DNA from: Desulfurococcales archaeon
GTDB lineage: Archaea; Thermoproteota; Thermoprotei_A; Sulfolobales; Ignisphaeraceae
Assembly: GCA_027066265.1 (NCBI GenBank)
Contig: JAMOOB010000490.1
Location: 1 to 64,000, forward strand
DNA length: 64,000 bases
Direction of reading: 5' to 3'
Part shown: piece after piece, positions 57,203-64,000 of the stretch
Layout of the letters: every line of letters begins with the position of its first letter
Position numbering within the stretch: position 1 is the first letter of the stretch
The notes under the pieces: generated by a model
The model's database searches: none
Seen by the model: the letters and a program-made list of their open reading frames with translations, nothing else
Told to the model about the DNA's origin: nothing
Position numbers and translations under genes: made by a program

Positions 57203-58552
57203 CTACGATGTGACCATCCTGATGGCTCCTCGTATAAGCTCCTCGACTGTGTTCACCTTTACGTGCCTGAAGTGCTTTAGCCATCCTGGTCTCCACGACG
57301 GTGGCAGGATTATGAATCCGACCCTGTACCTGCTCGCAACCTCCTTGGCGAGGTCCTCCGGAACCTCGTCGATCCCGTCGGAGATCACGATGTATACCCT
57401 GTCGCGTCTGCCGATCCGCTTGATCGTCTTCAGCACCTCCTCGATGCTCGTACCTCCATCGGCGCAGATGGTGAGGAGCGTTCTCACAACGTCTCTGGGG
57501 CTAACCTTCTCGACCTCCGTGTCGAAGAGGTAGACCTCGCCGCCGAGCTTCCTGTACAGCGCTAGAGCTAGCCCCGCTGCGCCGGCGATCTTCTCGACGA
57601 GCTGCCCGGTCTCCGAAGGCATCGTCTCCGCCATGCTGCCGCTCTTATCCACGAATATCACCGGTCTGAAAGCGGCTGCGCGCTGGTAGACAACGGCTGT
57701 TCTGCTGAGGAGCCTAAGCGCGAAGAGCTCGAACGGCAGCACGTGCTCCGTCGTCGTCAGGTCCACGATCTGCCTAGGATCGCGCATTATTCCGACACCC
57801 GTTATGCCACCGAACACGGCTGTCACATTCATGTGTTCGAGGGATGTCGGTACGGATGATAGCGCTAGCCTGAACATCCTCAGAGCGTTCTTCAGGATCC
57901 TGACGCGGTTGCGGAACTCATGGGGACGCTCGAGAAATGTCCACACCGATAGCGCATCATGGCTGTAGCCAGAGCAGCCACCCAGCATAGCCGCCGCCTC
58001 CTCTGCCTCCGCCTTCCCCTGCTGGTACTCCTGAACAGCCTGTAGCGCCGCCTGTGCAGCCGCTAGGGCTGCCCTCGTAGCCCTGTCGATGAGCTCCTGA
58101 AGCGCTTGGTTCAAGGCTTGACCTGTCAGCGTCTGTTGCTGTAGCTGCTTGATCTTCTGCTGAGCAACCTGCGTATCCAGCTCGGACAGCAGGTTCTTGA
58201 GGAACTGGTACGCAGCGATAACAGCGAGATCCACAGAGCCAGCAGTAACCCTGTTCAGCCTGTAGAACTCGTCGGAAGAAAGGTAGTTCTGCATAATCTT
58301 GTGCCACACGATACTCGCAGACTTCTTGACGTTTCTCATCACCGTCTCATAGGATTTGTAGTGAGACATAAACGCATCGAAAACCATGTAGAACCTCGGT
58401 CTGACCCTAGACCTCCACAGCAGCCTAAACACATCGTTAGTGAACTGCGCATAGTACTCAACAGGCAGCCCCTCCAGGATACCCATCTTGAACACCGATT
58501 TCGCCAAGCCAGAACGGTAAAACGCTTCTTCTTGAGCCTTGTCAAGACTCAT
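57203..58552 (-). CDS. VWA-domain protein (MoxR partner)
   Basis: A 449-residue protein. The N-terminal 310 residues are helical with a Gln/Ala coiled coil (about 135-190, QQKIKQLQQQTLTGQALNQA). The C-terminal von Willebrand A domain (about 305-445) has an intact metal site: DKSGSM, the Thr in GGTSIEEV, and SDGIDEV. VWA proteins paired with MoxR ATPases (RavA-ViaA type) act as metal-dependent adaptors or chaperones; ATV encodes both. ATG 58552 stands eight bases after an exact palindrome. The MoxR gene is directly upstream. Confidence 0.9.
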   Translation of the reverse strand: MSLDKAQEEAFYRSGLAKSVFKMGILEGLPVEYYAQFTNDVFRLLWRSRVRPRFYMVFDAFMSHYKSYETVMRNVKKSASIVWHKIMQNYLSSDEFYRLNRVTAGSVDLAVIAAYQFLKNLLSELDTQVAQQKIKQLQQQTLTGQALNQALQELIDRATRAALAAAQAALQAVQEYQQGKAEAEEAAAMLGGCSGYSHDALSVWTFLERPHEFRNRVRILKNALRMFRLALSSVPTSLEHMNVTAVFGGITGVGIMRDPRQIVDLTTTEHVLPFELFALRLLSRTAVVYQRAAAFRPVIFVDKSGSMAETMPSETGQLVEKIAGAAGLALALYRKLGGEVYLFDTEVEKVSPRDVVRTLLTICADGGTSIEEVLKTIKRIGRRDRVYIVISDGIDEVPEDLAKEVASRYRVGFIILPPSWRPGWLKHFRHVKVNTVEELIRGAIRMVTS

Positions 58553-58560
58553 TTCCAACC

Positions 58561-58572
58561 CCACAGCTGTGG
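58561..58572 (-). promoter_or_regulatory. CCACAGCTGTGG palindrome, exact copy 25, fused to a start
   Basis: GGTTGGAA separates it from ATG 58552. Confidence 0.9.
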
Positions 58573-58630
58573 ATATGGACAACAAGCGTAGTCATCCCCC
58601 AAACAAATGTCTATTGTTTGATGTGGTTTG

Positions 58631-58778
58631 GGTGCACCTAAACCTTTGCAGAGGGACGCAAGAATTGAGAGAGGTGCACCGAGATAGCGTCAAGACCTGG
58701 GTTTACATAGCCGATACAAAACATTGTGGAAGCGTTCAATGTTGCAGCCCCTGTATATACCGCTCCATCGCCGTAGCC
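58631..58778 (-). ncRNA. GGTGCACC element D with conserved block (possible structured RNA)
   Basis: The repeat unit is 58631-58680 and contains CTCAATTCTTGCG on the minus strand. The conserved block runs to 58778, ending in the 36 bases identical to element C with the same TATA-like GGTATATACAGG. It lies between the MoxR stop (58810) and the VWA start. The hairpin stem is weaker than in A, B1 and C. Confidence 0.55.
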
Positions 58779-58809
58779 GTCTGATGGTTTGCTCAGCTAT
58801 GTAAAAAGG

Positions 58810-59973
58810 CTAGGTGTTTCCGGCTAGCTTCTTCAGCATCTCCTTCGTCTCAGCAACCTTGTTGAGGTACTCCCTAGCCTGCGCAATGATAGCCTCTGCT
58901 CTTGGTTTGAGCCACGGCTTGTTGGCGATCTTGTTGAGGTCGAAGTCGACAATTTCCTGAAGGATCTTCTCGGCTTCGTCAAGTCTACAGCTTCTTATCA
59001 GCTCCTTGGCTCTGCTGAGCTTCTCGGCAAGCTCGCCGACCTCTCCGAGACCCTCCATAATGATCTTCTTGATCTGCTCATGCTCACTCCTATCGCGTGC
59101 TAGATACGGCAGTATCTTTATCGCTCCCTCCATAACGTTCTCTAAGCGCACACCGAACAGCGCCAGATAGGCGGCGAGGAGCTTCGGGAGCTTCTCGATG
59201 ATGGTTCTATCGCTAACGATAATGCCTTTGGCTCTGAGCTCCTTGACGAAGTTGATCACGTTGACATGGTACAGCTTGATGAAGTCCATATCCCTTATCC
59301 TGCTCCTTATCAATGTGATGGTATAGCCATGAAGCGTCCTAACGTCGTCCATAGACGCAACGGGCTTGATCTCGTGCCCGTTGAGCCATCTAGCCTCCAG
59401 CGCTTTCAGTATCAGCACATCATCGTTTAGGTAGTCAAAGAATATTCTGATACTGAATCGGTCGTAGAGAGCCTGCAGCTCCTCGTCCTGTGGCACCTCG
59501 TTACTAGCACCAAATAAGCTCCACAGCTTGGCAGGAACCTCAGCACCGGACATCGGGTCGTAGAGTATCCTCTCCTGCATTAGAGCCAGCAAAGCGTTTA
59601 GAATAGCGCTGTTAGCCTTGAACACCTCGTCGAGGAACACTATCTCAGCATCCTTGATCTTCGTCCATTTCCTCACAAGATCTCCTCGTTCTCTAAGCGC
59701 TGGAATGTCGAACGGACCAAGAATCTCGATATCGCTGGTAAACTTGGTTAGTAGATAGCTGTAGAAGCTGGCGTTCAGCAGCTTGGCAAGGGTCTTGATA
59801 GTCATCGTCTTGGCTGTGCCCGGCGGGCTGATCATGACGGCGTGTTCCTTGGCAATCAATGCTAGGACAAGCATCGTATTAACCTCGTCGTGACCGATGA
59901 CAACCGAGTTCAGAACGTTTAGAACCTGCTTAACGTTATGACGAGCGTTTTTCACTTCTTGAGGAACGGACAT
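58810..59973 (-). CDS. MoxR-family AAA+ ATPase
   Basis: A 387-residue ATPase. Walker A SPPGTAKTMT (about residues 45-54), pore/beta-hairpin region GPFDIPALRERGD, Walker B IVFLDEVFKAN, sensor 1 in FGASNEVPQDEELQALYDRF with the arginine finger, and a helical C-terminus (LSRAKELIRSCRLDEAEKIL). The DEV/KAN signature is typical of MoxR/RavA. MoxR ATPases load or remodel partner complexes with VWA proteins; in bicaudaviruses they are linked to virion or tail development. ATG 59973 is behind TTTTGGGGGTTGAA. Confidence 0.93.
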   Translation of the reverse strand: MSVPQEVKNARHNVKQVLNVLNSVVIGHDEVNTMLVLALIAKEHAVMISPPGTAKTMTIKTLAKLLNASFYSYLLTKFTSDIEILGPFDIPALRERGDLVRKWTKIKDAEIVFLDEVFKANSAILNALLALMQERILYDPMSGAEVPAKLWSLFGASNEVPQDEELQALYDRFSIRIFFDYLNDDVLILKALEARWLNGHEIKPVASMDDVRTLHGYTITLIRSRIRDMDFIKLYHVNVINFVKELRAKGIIVSDRTIIEKLPKLLAAYLALFGVRLENVMEGAIKILPYLARDRSEHEQIKKIIMEGLGEVGELAEKLSRAKELIRSCRLDEAEKILQEIVDFDLNKIANKPWLKPRAEAIIAQAREYLNKVAETKEMLKKLAGNT

Positions 59974-59999
59974 TTCAACCCCCAAAACAAACAAGGTGT

Positions 60000-60452
60000 T
60001 TACCAGGGCTCGGTAACGATCTGTACAGCTTTGATCACTTCGAAGCCTTTGAACTCGTGTATCTTGATTGTTCCGTCTGCATAGGTTGTTGCTGTTCGTC
60101 TATCTGGAGCCTCCTCGATGATTCTCTTGGCTTCCTCCCACGTTCCTACCGTTGCTATAGCCTCCATCTTCGCGTAGAGCACTGTAAATCCATACCTCTT
60201 CGATAGCTCAACAAGCCGCGCTATAAACGATAGCGGTAGCACAGGCACAATTATCTTCGCATTGTGCTTCTGAGCAATTTCAACAACAGTTTCAGCATTA
60301 GGAACAGTTCCATCTACCTGAATAATCCTGATGTTCCCTAGCTTCTCCTTGAGCCTCTGGATCTGTACCGGCAACGGCTTGTGACGGCTAACCCATAGAA
60401 CTACAGTTACCGGCTCGGGATCGTTATAGATTTCAACGACTCTGAACGACAT
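60000..60452 (-). CDS. hypothetical alpha/beta protein
   Basis: A 150-residue protein with Rossmann-like alternation (VTVVLWVSRHKPLPVQIQRL; NIRIIQVDGTVPNAETVVEI; AKIIVPVLPLSFIARLVELS; FTVLYAKMEAIATVGTWEEA). The VSRHKPLP motif seems conserved in some archaeal proteins that I recall without a function. ATG 60452 stands eight bases after an exact palindrome. It is the gene just upstream of MoxR, so probably part of the same module. Confidence 0.75.
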   Translation of the reverse strand: MSFRVVEIYNDPEPVTVVLWVSRHKPLPVQIQRLKEKLGNIRIIQVDGTVPNAETVVEIAQKHNAKIIVPVLPLSFIARLVELSKRYGFTVLYAKMEAIATVGTWEEAKRIIEEAPDRRTATTYADGTIKIHEFKGFEVIKAVQIVTEPW

Positions 60453-60460
60453 GGAGATCC

Positions 60461-60472
60461 CCACAGCTGTGG
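60461..60472 (-). promoter_or_regulatory. CCACAGCTGTGG palindrome, exact copy 26, fused to a start
   Basis: GGATCTCC separates it from ATG 60452. A T-rich GGGG element lies directly upstream. Confidence 0.9.
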
Positions 60473-60494
60473 AAAACCCCAAAGAAAACAGTGT

Positions 60495-61799
60495 TTATCG
60501 TTGGGAAACCGTCTTCTCTAGCTCTTCCACCATCTTCTTGACTGCTTCATAGAGCTTTCTGCGATACTCAAGGTCTTCGTTGAGTCTCTTGAGGTATGAC
60601 ATCTTCTTCTCCGCTTTAGCCTTCTCAATCCTTTCCCTCAGCTCCTTCAACTCACTCTCAAGCAGATACTTAGCCTCGTTCAAGATATCGAGTGCCACTT
60701 CCGGTTCCACGTATATCGGTATAACCTTCACAACGTACTTGCTGAGAAGCTTCGGGTAGTCGGGGCGAACCTTCGCCAGCGCCGGCATCTCGGAGAGCTT
60801 CCGTCGTATCATATCAGCAACCTCCTCAGCAATCTTCACCGCTTCGTCAGTTACCGCAATCCATAGACCAGCCTGTCTCTCAGAGCCAAGATGTATGAAG
60901 TATCTACGTGCCTTCTTCGTTGCTTCCGTCCTGATAGTTTCGAGAGCACTGGCCAGCGCCCTTCTTAGCTGGTCATCGAAGTCCCTGATCTCGATAAAGC
61001 CCTTATCGGTCTTCTCAATACGTACACTCTGCACCAAGTAGCGGGAGGGTCTCACCCATCGCAGGATATAGAGCTTGACCAGCTGTGTCTTCTGGGGAAC
61101 CTCCTTCTCTGTGGTAGCAGTTGTGGTAACAGCCTTAGCCTCCTGAACCTCCTCTTCCTCACCTTCCTCTTCGCCAAGAATCCGCTGTGCTATCTTCATC
61201 TTCATCTCTTCGCTTAGCTCCTCCTTCTCCTCCTCTGTTTCCTCCTGTTCTTCCTCTTCCTCTCCACGGATCTTCTTTAGCCATTCCTCGATGTCTTTAG
61301 CAATCTCTTCGAGCTTCTGCTTGTTCAGAACGAATACAACCGTCCCTGTATACTTCAGCTTACTCCCTGGCTTCCACGCCGGTATCGCTATCAACTCTGG
61401 ATGCTCCTTCTCGATCTTTCTCTGTAGGCTGAACGCTATCGCCCATGCCTTCTTCTTGTCCTTGTCGTTGAAGACACCCTCGTATGCCGTCATCATCTTT
61501 GCAAAGATCTCGACATTCTTCTCCTCATACACTGCTCTATCCTGATACATCAGCTTTATTTCGAAACGCATACACTGTCCATTGACAGCGATATCGCTGC
61601 ACATATTAGCATCAGCAAAGTAGTAGGTGATCTCGGTCTTCAGAATATTTCCTAGCTCACGTCTATAGCCAACAATAGCTCTATCACTATCGTCAATAGA
61701 GTAATGCTTCGTATTCTTGATGTATACATCTTTGATGATCGATACGAGAAGATCCTTGACAGAGGTATACCTAACAGAACCATTTCCATTAGATGACAT
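60495..61799 (-). CDS. hypothetical protein with acidic linker
   Basis: A 434-residue protein. Residues 1-185 are alpha/beta (LVSIIKDVYIKNTKHYSIDD; TGTVVFVLNKQKLEEIAKDI). A strongly acidic, disordered linker follows (about 188-240, EEEEEQEETEEEKEELSEEM), then a second alpha/beta domain and a C-terminal coiled coil (ESELKELRERIEKAKAEKKM). No enzyme motif. Upstream neighbour of the MoxR/VWA genes, and its size suggests that it may be a substrate or scaffold of that system. ATG 61799 is behind TTTGTTTGGGGGTTGCA. Confidence 0.75.
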   Translation of the reverse strand: MSSNGNGSVRYTSVKDLLVSIIKDVYIKNTKHYSIDDSDRAIVGYRRELGNILKTEITYYFADANMCSDIAVNGQCMRFEIKLMYQDRAVYEEKNVEIFAKMMTAYEGVFNDKDKKKAWAIAFSLQRKIEKEHPELIAIPAWKPGSKLKYTGTVVFVLNKQKLEEIAKDIEEWLKKIRGEEEEEQEETEEEKEELSEEMKMKIAQRILGEEEGEEEEVQEAKAVTTTATTEKEVPQKTQLVKLYILRWVRPSRYLVQSVRIEKTDKGFIEIRDFDDQLRRALASALETIRTEATKKARRYFIHLGSERQAGLWIAVTDEAVKIAEEVADMIRRKLSEMPALAKVRPDYPKLLSKYVVKVIPIYVEPEVALDILNEAKYLLESELKELRERIEKAKAEKKMSYLKRLNEDLEYRRKLYEAVKKMVEELEKTVSQR

Positions 61800-61825
61800 T
61801 GCAACCCCCAAACAAACAGGGTAGA

Positions 61826-61945
61826 TCATTCATCGTCGAAGCAGATGTAGACAGTACCATCATCGGGGTCATAATCCCATGCACCACCGTATGGAGCCGA
61901 GAAGTTGGGTTCGGTATAGAGAGCCATACAGTTCTTCCTCTCCAT
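61826..61945 (-). CDS. 39-residue hypothetical protein
   Basis: A very short acidic and aromatic protein (MERKNCMALYTEPNFSAPYG, then DYDPDDGTVYICFDDE). The start is strongly supported by TTTTTGGGGGATCGAA-ATG, identical in plan to its neighbours. The end DDGTVYIC resembles segments of the 62315 and 56909 proteins. Confidence 0.68.
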   Translation of the reverse strand: MERKNCMALYTEPNFSAPYGGAWDYDPDDGTVYICFDDE

Positions 61946-61975
61946 TTCGATCCCCCAAAAACAAGGAGGGTTGTA

Positions 61976-62212
61976 TCAGCGTGGAGGTGTATAGGGTGTG
62001 ACCACGAGTCGTAGGCTCGACCTAACAGCCTTCTCTATCTCTCTACGCACTTTTCTGGATCTATGTCTTGCTGTAATGGGTATATTATCGGGCATCAGCT
62101 TGCTAACAATGGTTTTGATAACATATGTTCTGAGACGCCTCGGATCATATCCATCATCGACGAGTAGCGTACCAAACAACTCATTACCTAGATAAACCCT
62201 CACGAGTTTCAT
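61976..62212 (-). CDS. small basic hypothetical protein
   Basis: A 78-residue, Arg-rich protein: strands (MKLVRVYLGNELFGTLLVDD) and basic helices (RRLRTYVIKTIVSKLMPDNI; RHRSRKVRREIEKAVRSSLR). Possibly nucleic-acid-binding. The leader is CTTTTTGGGGGATCGAA-ATG. Confidence 0.7.
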   Translation of the reverse strand: MKLVRVYLGNELFGTLLVDDGYDPRRLRTYVIKTIVSKLMPDNIPITARHRSRKVRREIEKAVRSSLRLVVTPYTPPR

Positions 62213-62314
62213 TTCGATCCCCCAAAAAGAAAGAAAAAGAAGATGAGAATAGGGTGAGAATAGCCAGACAGGCAGACGACAGCACGAAGCAGACTGCTGA
62301 GTTCGCTAGATTTT

Positions 62315-62575
62315 TCAGAGAAAGACAGGCAGACACCTAACACAGATATACATAGTATCATCGACATTTACACACGCGTTATCGCGCTCCTCAAGAAGCT
62401 TGAGGAGCTTCTCTAGCTCCCTCTCCTCAACGGAATTAATAGTTGCACGAATAGCATTCCCTAGCTGCTGTAGCGAAGCAACAGCAACAACCTCACAATC
62501 GCATGGACTTGATATACCTGTTAATCTATCGTAACAAACACTGCACCTCTCAATGATATACAGCTCCAACTTCAT
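62315..62575 (-). CDS. small cysteine-rich protein
   Basis: An 86-residue protein with ERCSVCYDRL and PCDCEVV near the N-terminus and TMYICVRCLP at the end: four cysteine pairs that could make a zinc site or disulfides. A central helix links them (ERELEKLLKLLEERDN). ATG 62575 is behind a near-palindrome (about 62586) and GGGGTATTGAAAT. Confidence 0.72.
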   Translation of the reverse strand: MKLELYIIERCSVCYDRLTGISSPCDCEVVAVASLQQLGNAIRATINSVEERELEKLLKLLEERDNACVNVDDTMYICVRCLPVFL

Positions 62576-62627
62576 ATTTCAATACCCCAGCTGTGGTTAT
62601 GGTAGAACCCCCAAAGAAAAACGGTGT

Positions 62628-63155
62628 TTAAGATCGATTAGGAGATAGGTTTGGATATAGATAGCCGCGGTAAACACACTCAGCCTCCTCATCCTCGTAG
62701 AATACACAATGATTAACATTGATACTGAGAACACCAGCTTCTACAAGCATCCATAGATCGACAAACTTCTTCAGCATCAATATATCGTCATGTCTGAGTA
62801 TCCTAGGTCTCTTCTGCAGCACGTCTCTAAGAATCTCTAGCACTTTTGCAAGTTCTCCCATGTTGTTTCTCCACAGCCAATTTATTAACCAACCTAGTCT
62901 TTCCTCCTTGGTTCTCTTAACACTTCCACTTCTCCTAACCTCTACTATGTAGCATTCATATTCATAGGTCTTCCTCACAGTTATTTCAATCCCTAGTAGC
63001 TTCAGCACCTTTCTTGCCTTTACGAATCTTTTCCCCTTTGGTATCTTTGGTATCCATAGCACCGTAGAATCATTTGGAGAGACAATATGCTGTATAATTC
63101 TTGCAGCAAATGATACGGCATCGTAAAACGTATCATATATTTTCTTATCAATCAT
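62628..63155 (-). CDS. hypothetical protein
   Basis: A 175-residue protein: helix and strand alternation (IYDTFYDAVSFAARIIQHIV; RFVKARKVLKLLGIEITVRK; KTYEYECYIVEVRRSG), then helices (LGWLINWLWRNNMGELAKVL; HDDILMLKKFVDLWMLVEAG). ATG 63155 is behind CTTTGGGGATTGAA. Unknown family. Confidence 0.7.
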   Translation of the reverse strand: MIDKKIYDTFYDAVSFAARIIQHIVSPNDSTVLWIPKIPKGKRFVKARKVLKLLGIEITVRKTYEYECYIVEVRRSGSVKRTKEERLGWLINWLWRNNMGELAKVLEILRDVLQKRPRILRHDDILMLKKFVDLWMLVEAGVLSINVNHCVFYEDEEAECVYRGYLYPNLSPNRS

Positions 63156-63198
63156 TTCAATCCCCAAAGAAAACGAAGGTGTTGCAATGGATTTGGGG

Positions 63199-63525
63199 TT
63201 ATCGACTAAGAAGTTTGTTGACAAATACCTCGAACTCATTGGGAGTCATCTCGGCAGTTATCTCCACTTCGCCACCAGAAGTGATGGATACAACGTAGAT
63301 GTAGAGGTAGTGCGTAGCTCCACAGGTACCACATTTTACGTACTTGATAACCTCGTTGATATCTGCCCTAAACACCTCTACTCTTCTGCTGAGTCTATCT
63401 ACAACTATGACCTCATCAGTTTCACTAGCGTTAACTATGGCTACATAGTCGTCGTCCTTAATAGCGTTGACTACCCTAAAAACGATGTTTAGTGTATCGA
63501 GATCTAGCTCTGCAACACGAATCAT
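63199..63525 (-). CDS. hypothetical protein with CGTC motif
   Basis: A 108-residue protein, beta-rich (DYVAIVNASETDEVIVVDRL; TSGGEVEITAEMTPNEFEVF) with a VKCGTCGATHYLYIYVV zinc-like or redox CxxC motif. ATG 63525 is behind a near-palindrome (about 63534) and GGGGAATGGAA. Unknown family. Confidence 0.7.
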   Translation of the reverse strand: MIRVAELDLDTLNIVFRVVNAIKDDDYVAIVNASETDEVIVVDRLSRRVEVFRADINEVIKYVKCGTCGATHYLYIYVVSITSGGEVEITAEMTPNEFEVFVNKLLSR

Positions 63526-63556
63526 TTCCATTCCCCACAGCTGTAGAGAAGGGAGA

Positions 63557-63596
63557 ACCCCGTAGCCCCGCCAGTGGCGGAGCTACGGAGCGGGGT
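63557..63596. terminator. strong GC-rich hairpin
   Basis: CCGTAGC pairs with GCTACGG and CCGCC with GGCGG round the loop AGT, with an additional ACCCC/GGGGT base. It lies in the gap between the 63689 and 63525 genes. It may be a terminator, RNA stabiliser or element of an RNA. Confidence 0.55.
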
Positions 63597-63688
63597 CTGC
63601 GACCCCCAAAGAAACGGTGTTTGTATGGGTTTAAAACAGTATTGTAATCGGGAAGAAGCAGATGTTTTTCGTAGCAATCACAAGGCGT

Positions 63689-63907
63689 TTATTTAAGCGA
63701 GACACCGAGGAGGGTATAGATAGCAGCTAGCACAGATGCTGGAATCTCATAGGCTATAACATTAGGATCATCCTCATGCCAGAAGCTGAACTGCAAATTC
63801 ATGTCTACTATAATAGCAAAGTCGTCGTAGATGATGGTTCTATTGTCCTCAATAATTTCCAGCCGAGCAGGCTGAGCGTATTCATAACATAACCTAAACC
63901 TGATCAT
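63689..63907 (-). CDS. small hypothetical protein
   Basis: A 72-residue protein with beta strands (MIRFRLCYEYAQPARLEIIE; NRTIIYDDFAIIVDMNLQFS) and a C-terminal hydrophobic helix (VLAAIYTLLGVSL). ATG 63907 is behind a CCCCCAG/CTGGGGG inverted repeat and GATCGAA. Unknown family. Confidence 0.68.
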   Translation of the reverse strand: MIRFRLCYEYAQPARLEIIEDNRTIIYDDFAIIVDMNLQFSFWHEDDPNVIAYEIPASVLAAIYTLLGVSLK

Positions 63908-63913
63908 TTCGAT

Positions 63914-63928
63914 CCCCCAGACTGGGGG
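63914..63928. promoter_or_regulatory. CCCCCAG-A-CTGGGGG inverted repeat at a start
   Basis: Takes the place of the CCACAGCTGTGG palindrome before ATG 63907. The rest of the window end (63929-64000) is C-rich without a gene. Confidence 0.6.
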
Positions 63929-64000
63929 TTGTGGGGAGCCGGGGGCCTACCCCTTCATCCCTCCCCGTGCTTCCCCCACCCCGCATCCCACCCTTCTTGG

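Noticed and set aside
1..64000. CRISPR array
   Set aside because: The dispersed palindrome is not spaced at 60-70 bases and has no unique spacers; no repeat-spacer pattern occurs.
1..64000. tRNA or rRNA genes
   Set aside because: No cloverleaf or rRNA core sequence was noticed on either strand.

Overview
The window looks like a large piece of a mobile genome from a hyperthermophilic archaeon, most likely a crenarchaeal virus of the large spindle-shaped (bicaudavirus-like) kind; a virus-like plasmid or provirus cannot be excluded. Reasons seen in the sequence: archaeal TATA promoters, SD-type leaders and frequent GTG/TTG starts; a transcription factor B homologue; an XPB-type helicase; a MoxR AAA+ ATPase next to a von Willebrand A (VWA) protein, a pairing known from the virus ATV; three GT4 glycosyltransferases; very long structural-looking proteins; many small proteins without recognisable relatives; and no rRNA, tRNA or core metabolism.

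Layout. 1-5.6 kb: end of an unknown gene, small hypotheticals, a small serine recombinase and a P-loop ATPase. 5.8-12 kb: glycosyltransferases, a methyltransferase and membrane proteins, interrupted at 8.2-8.97 kb by a gene-free AT-rich region full of inverted repeats and TCCAACC motifs (candidate origin). 12-22 kb: an ATGA-overlapping gene cluster round a CDC48-type AAA+ ATPase with two membrane proteins, then another membrane pair and a third glycosyltransferase. 22-43 kb: a probable structural region with a 2060-residue surface protein carrying three LamG-like repeats, a 1403-residue coiled-coil repeat protein, a family of small proteins built from a (hydrophobic)-T-(K/R)-x repeat, small two-helix membrane proteins (possible capsid proteins) and a ribbon-helix-helix protein with an in-frame tandem repeat. 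43-64 kb: XPB helicase, radical-SAM-like DUF5131 protein, TFB, C2H2 and zinc-ribbon proteins, MoxR/VWA and about twenty small genes, nearly all leftward.

Regulatory architecture is the most unusual aspect. (1) The 12-bp palindrome CCACAGCTGTGG occurs 26 times exactly, plus about 28 near-copies, roughly once per kb on average, mostly at gene boundaries but also inside genes. (2) In the right third it is fused to the start region, so that its last bases form the GGGG of a GGGG-N6-ATG leader; other genes there carry a T-rich element, often after AAACACC, in front of the same GGGG. (3) In 22.8-43.3 kb eight leftward promoters have CGCTAC or a close variant directly upstream of the TATA box, a possible alternative BRE. 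(4) Four loci hold copies of a GGTGCACC-bounded element with a hairpin whose stem varies while its loop is kept; two of them share a further 100-bp block. The TFB has no zinc-ribbon cysteines, which suggests a virus-specific initiation apparatus.

Start codons were often moved inward from the longest open frame, because reading through the palindrome or GGGG leader produces an artificial N-terminus (for example STAVG or PQLWG).
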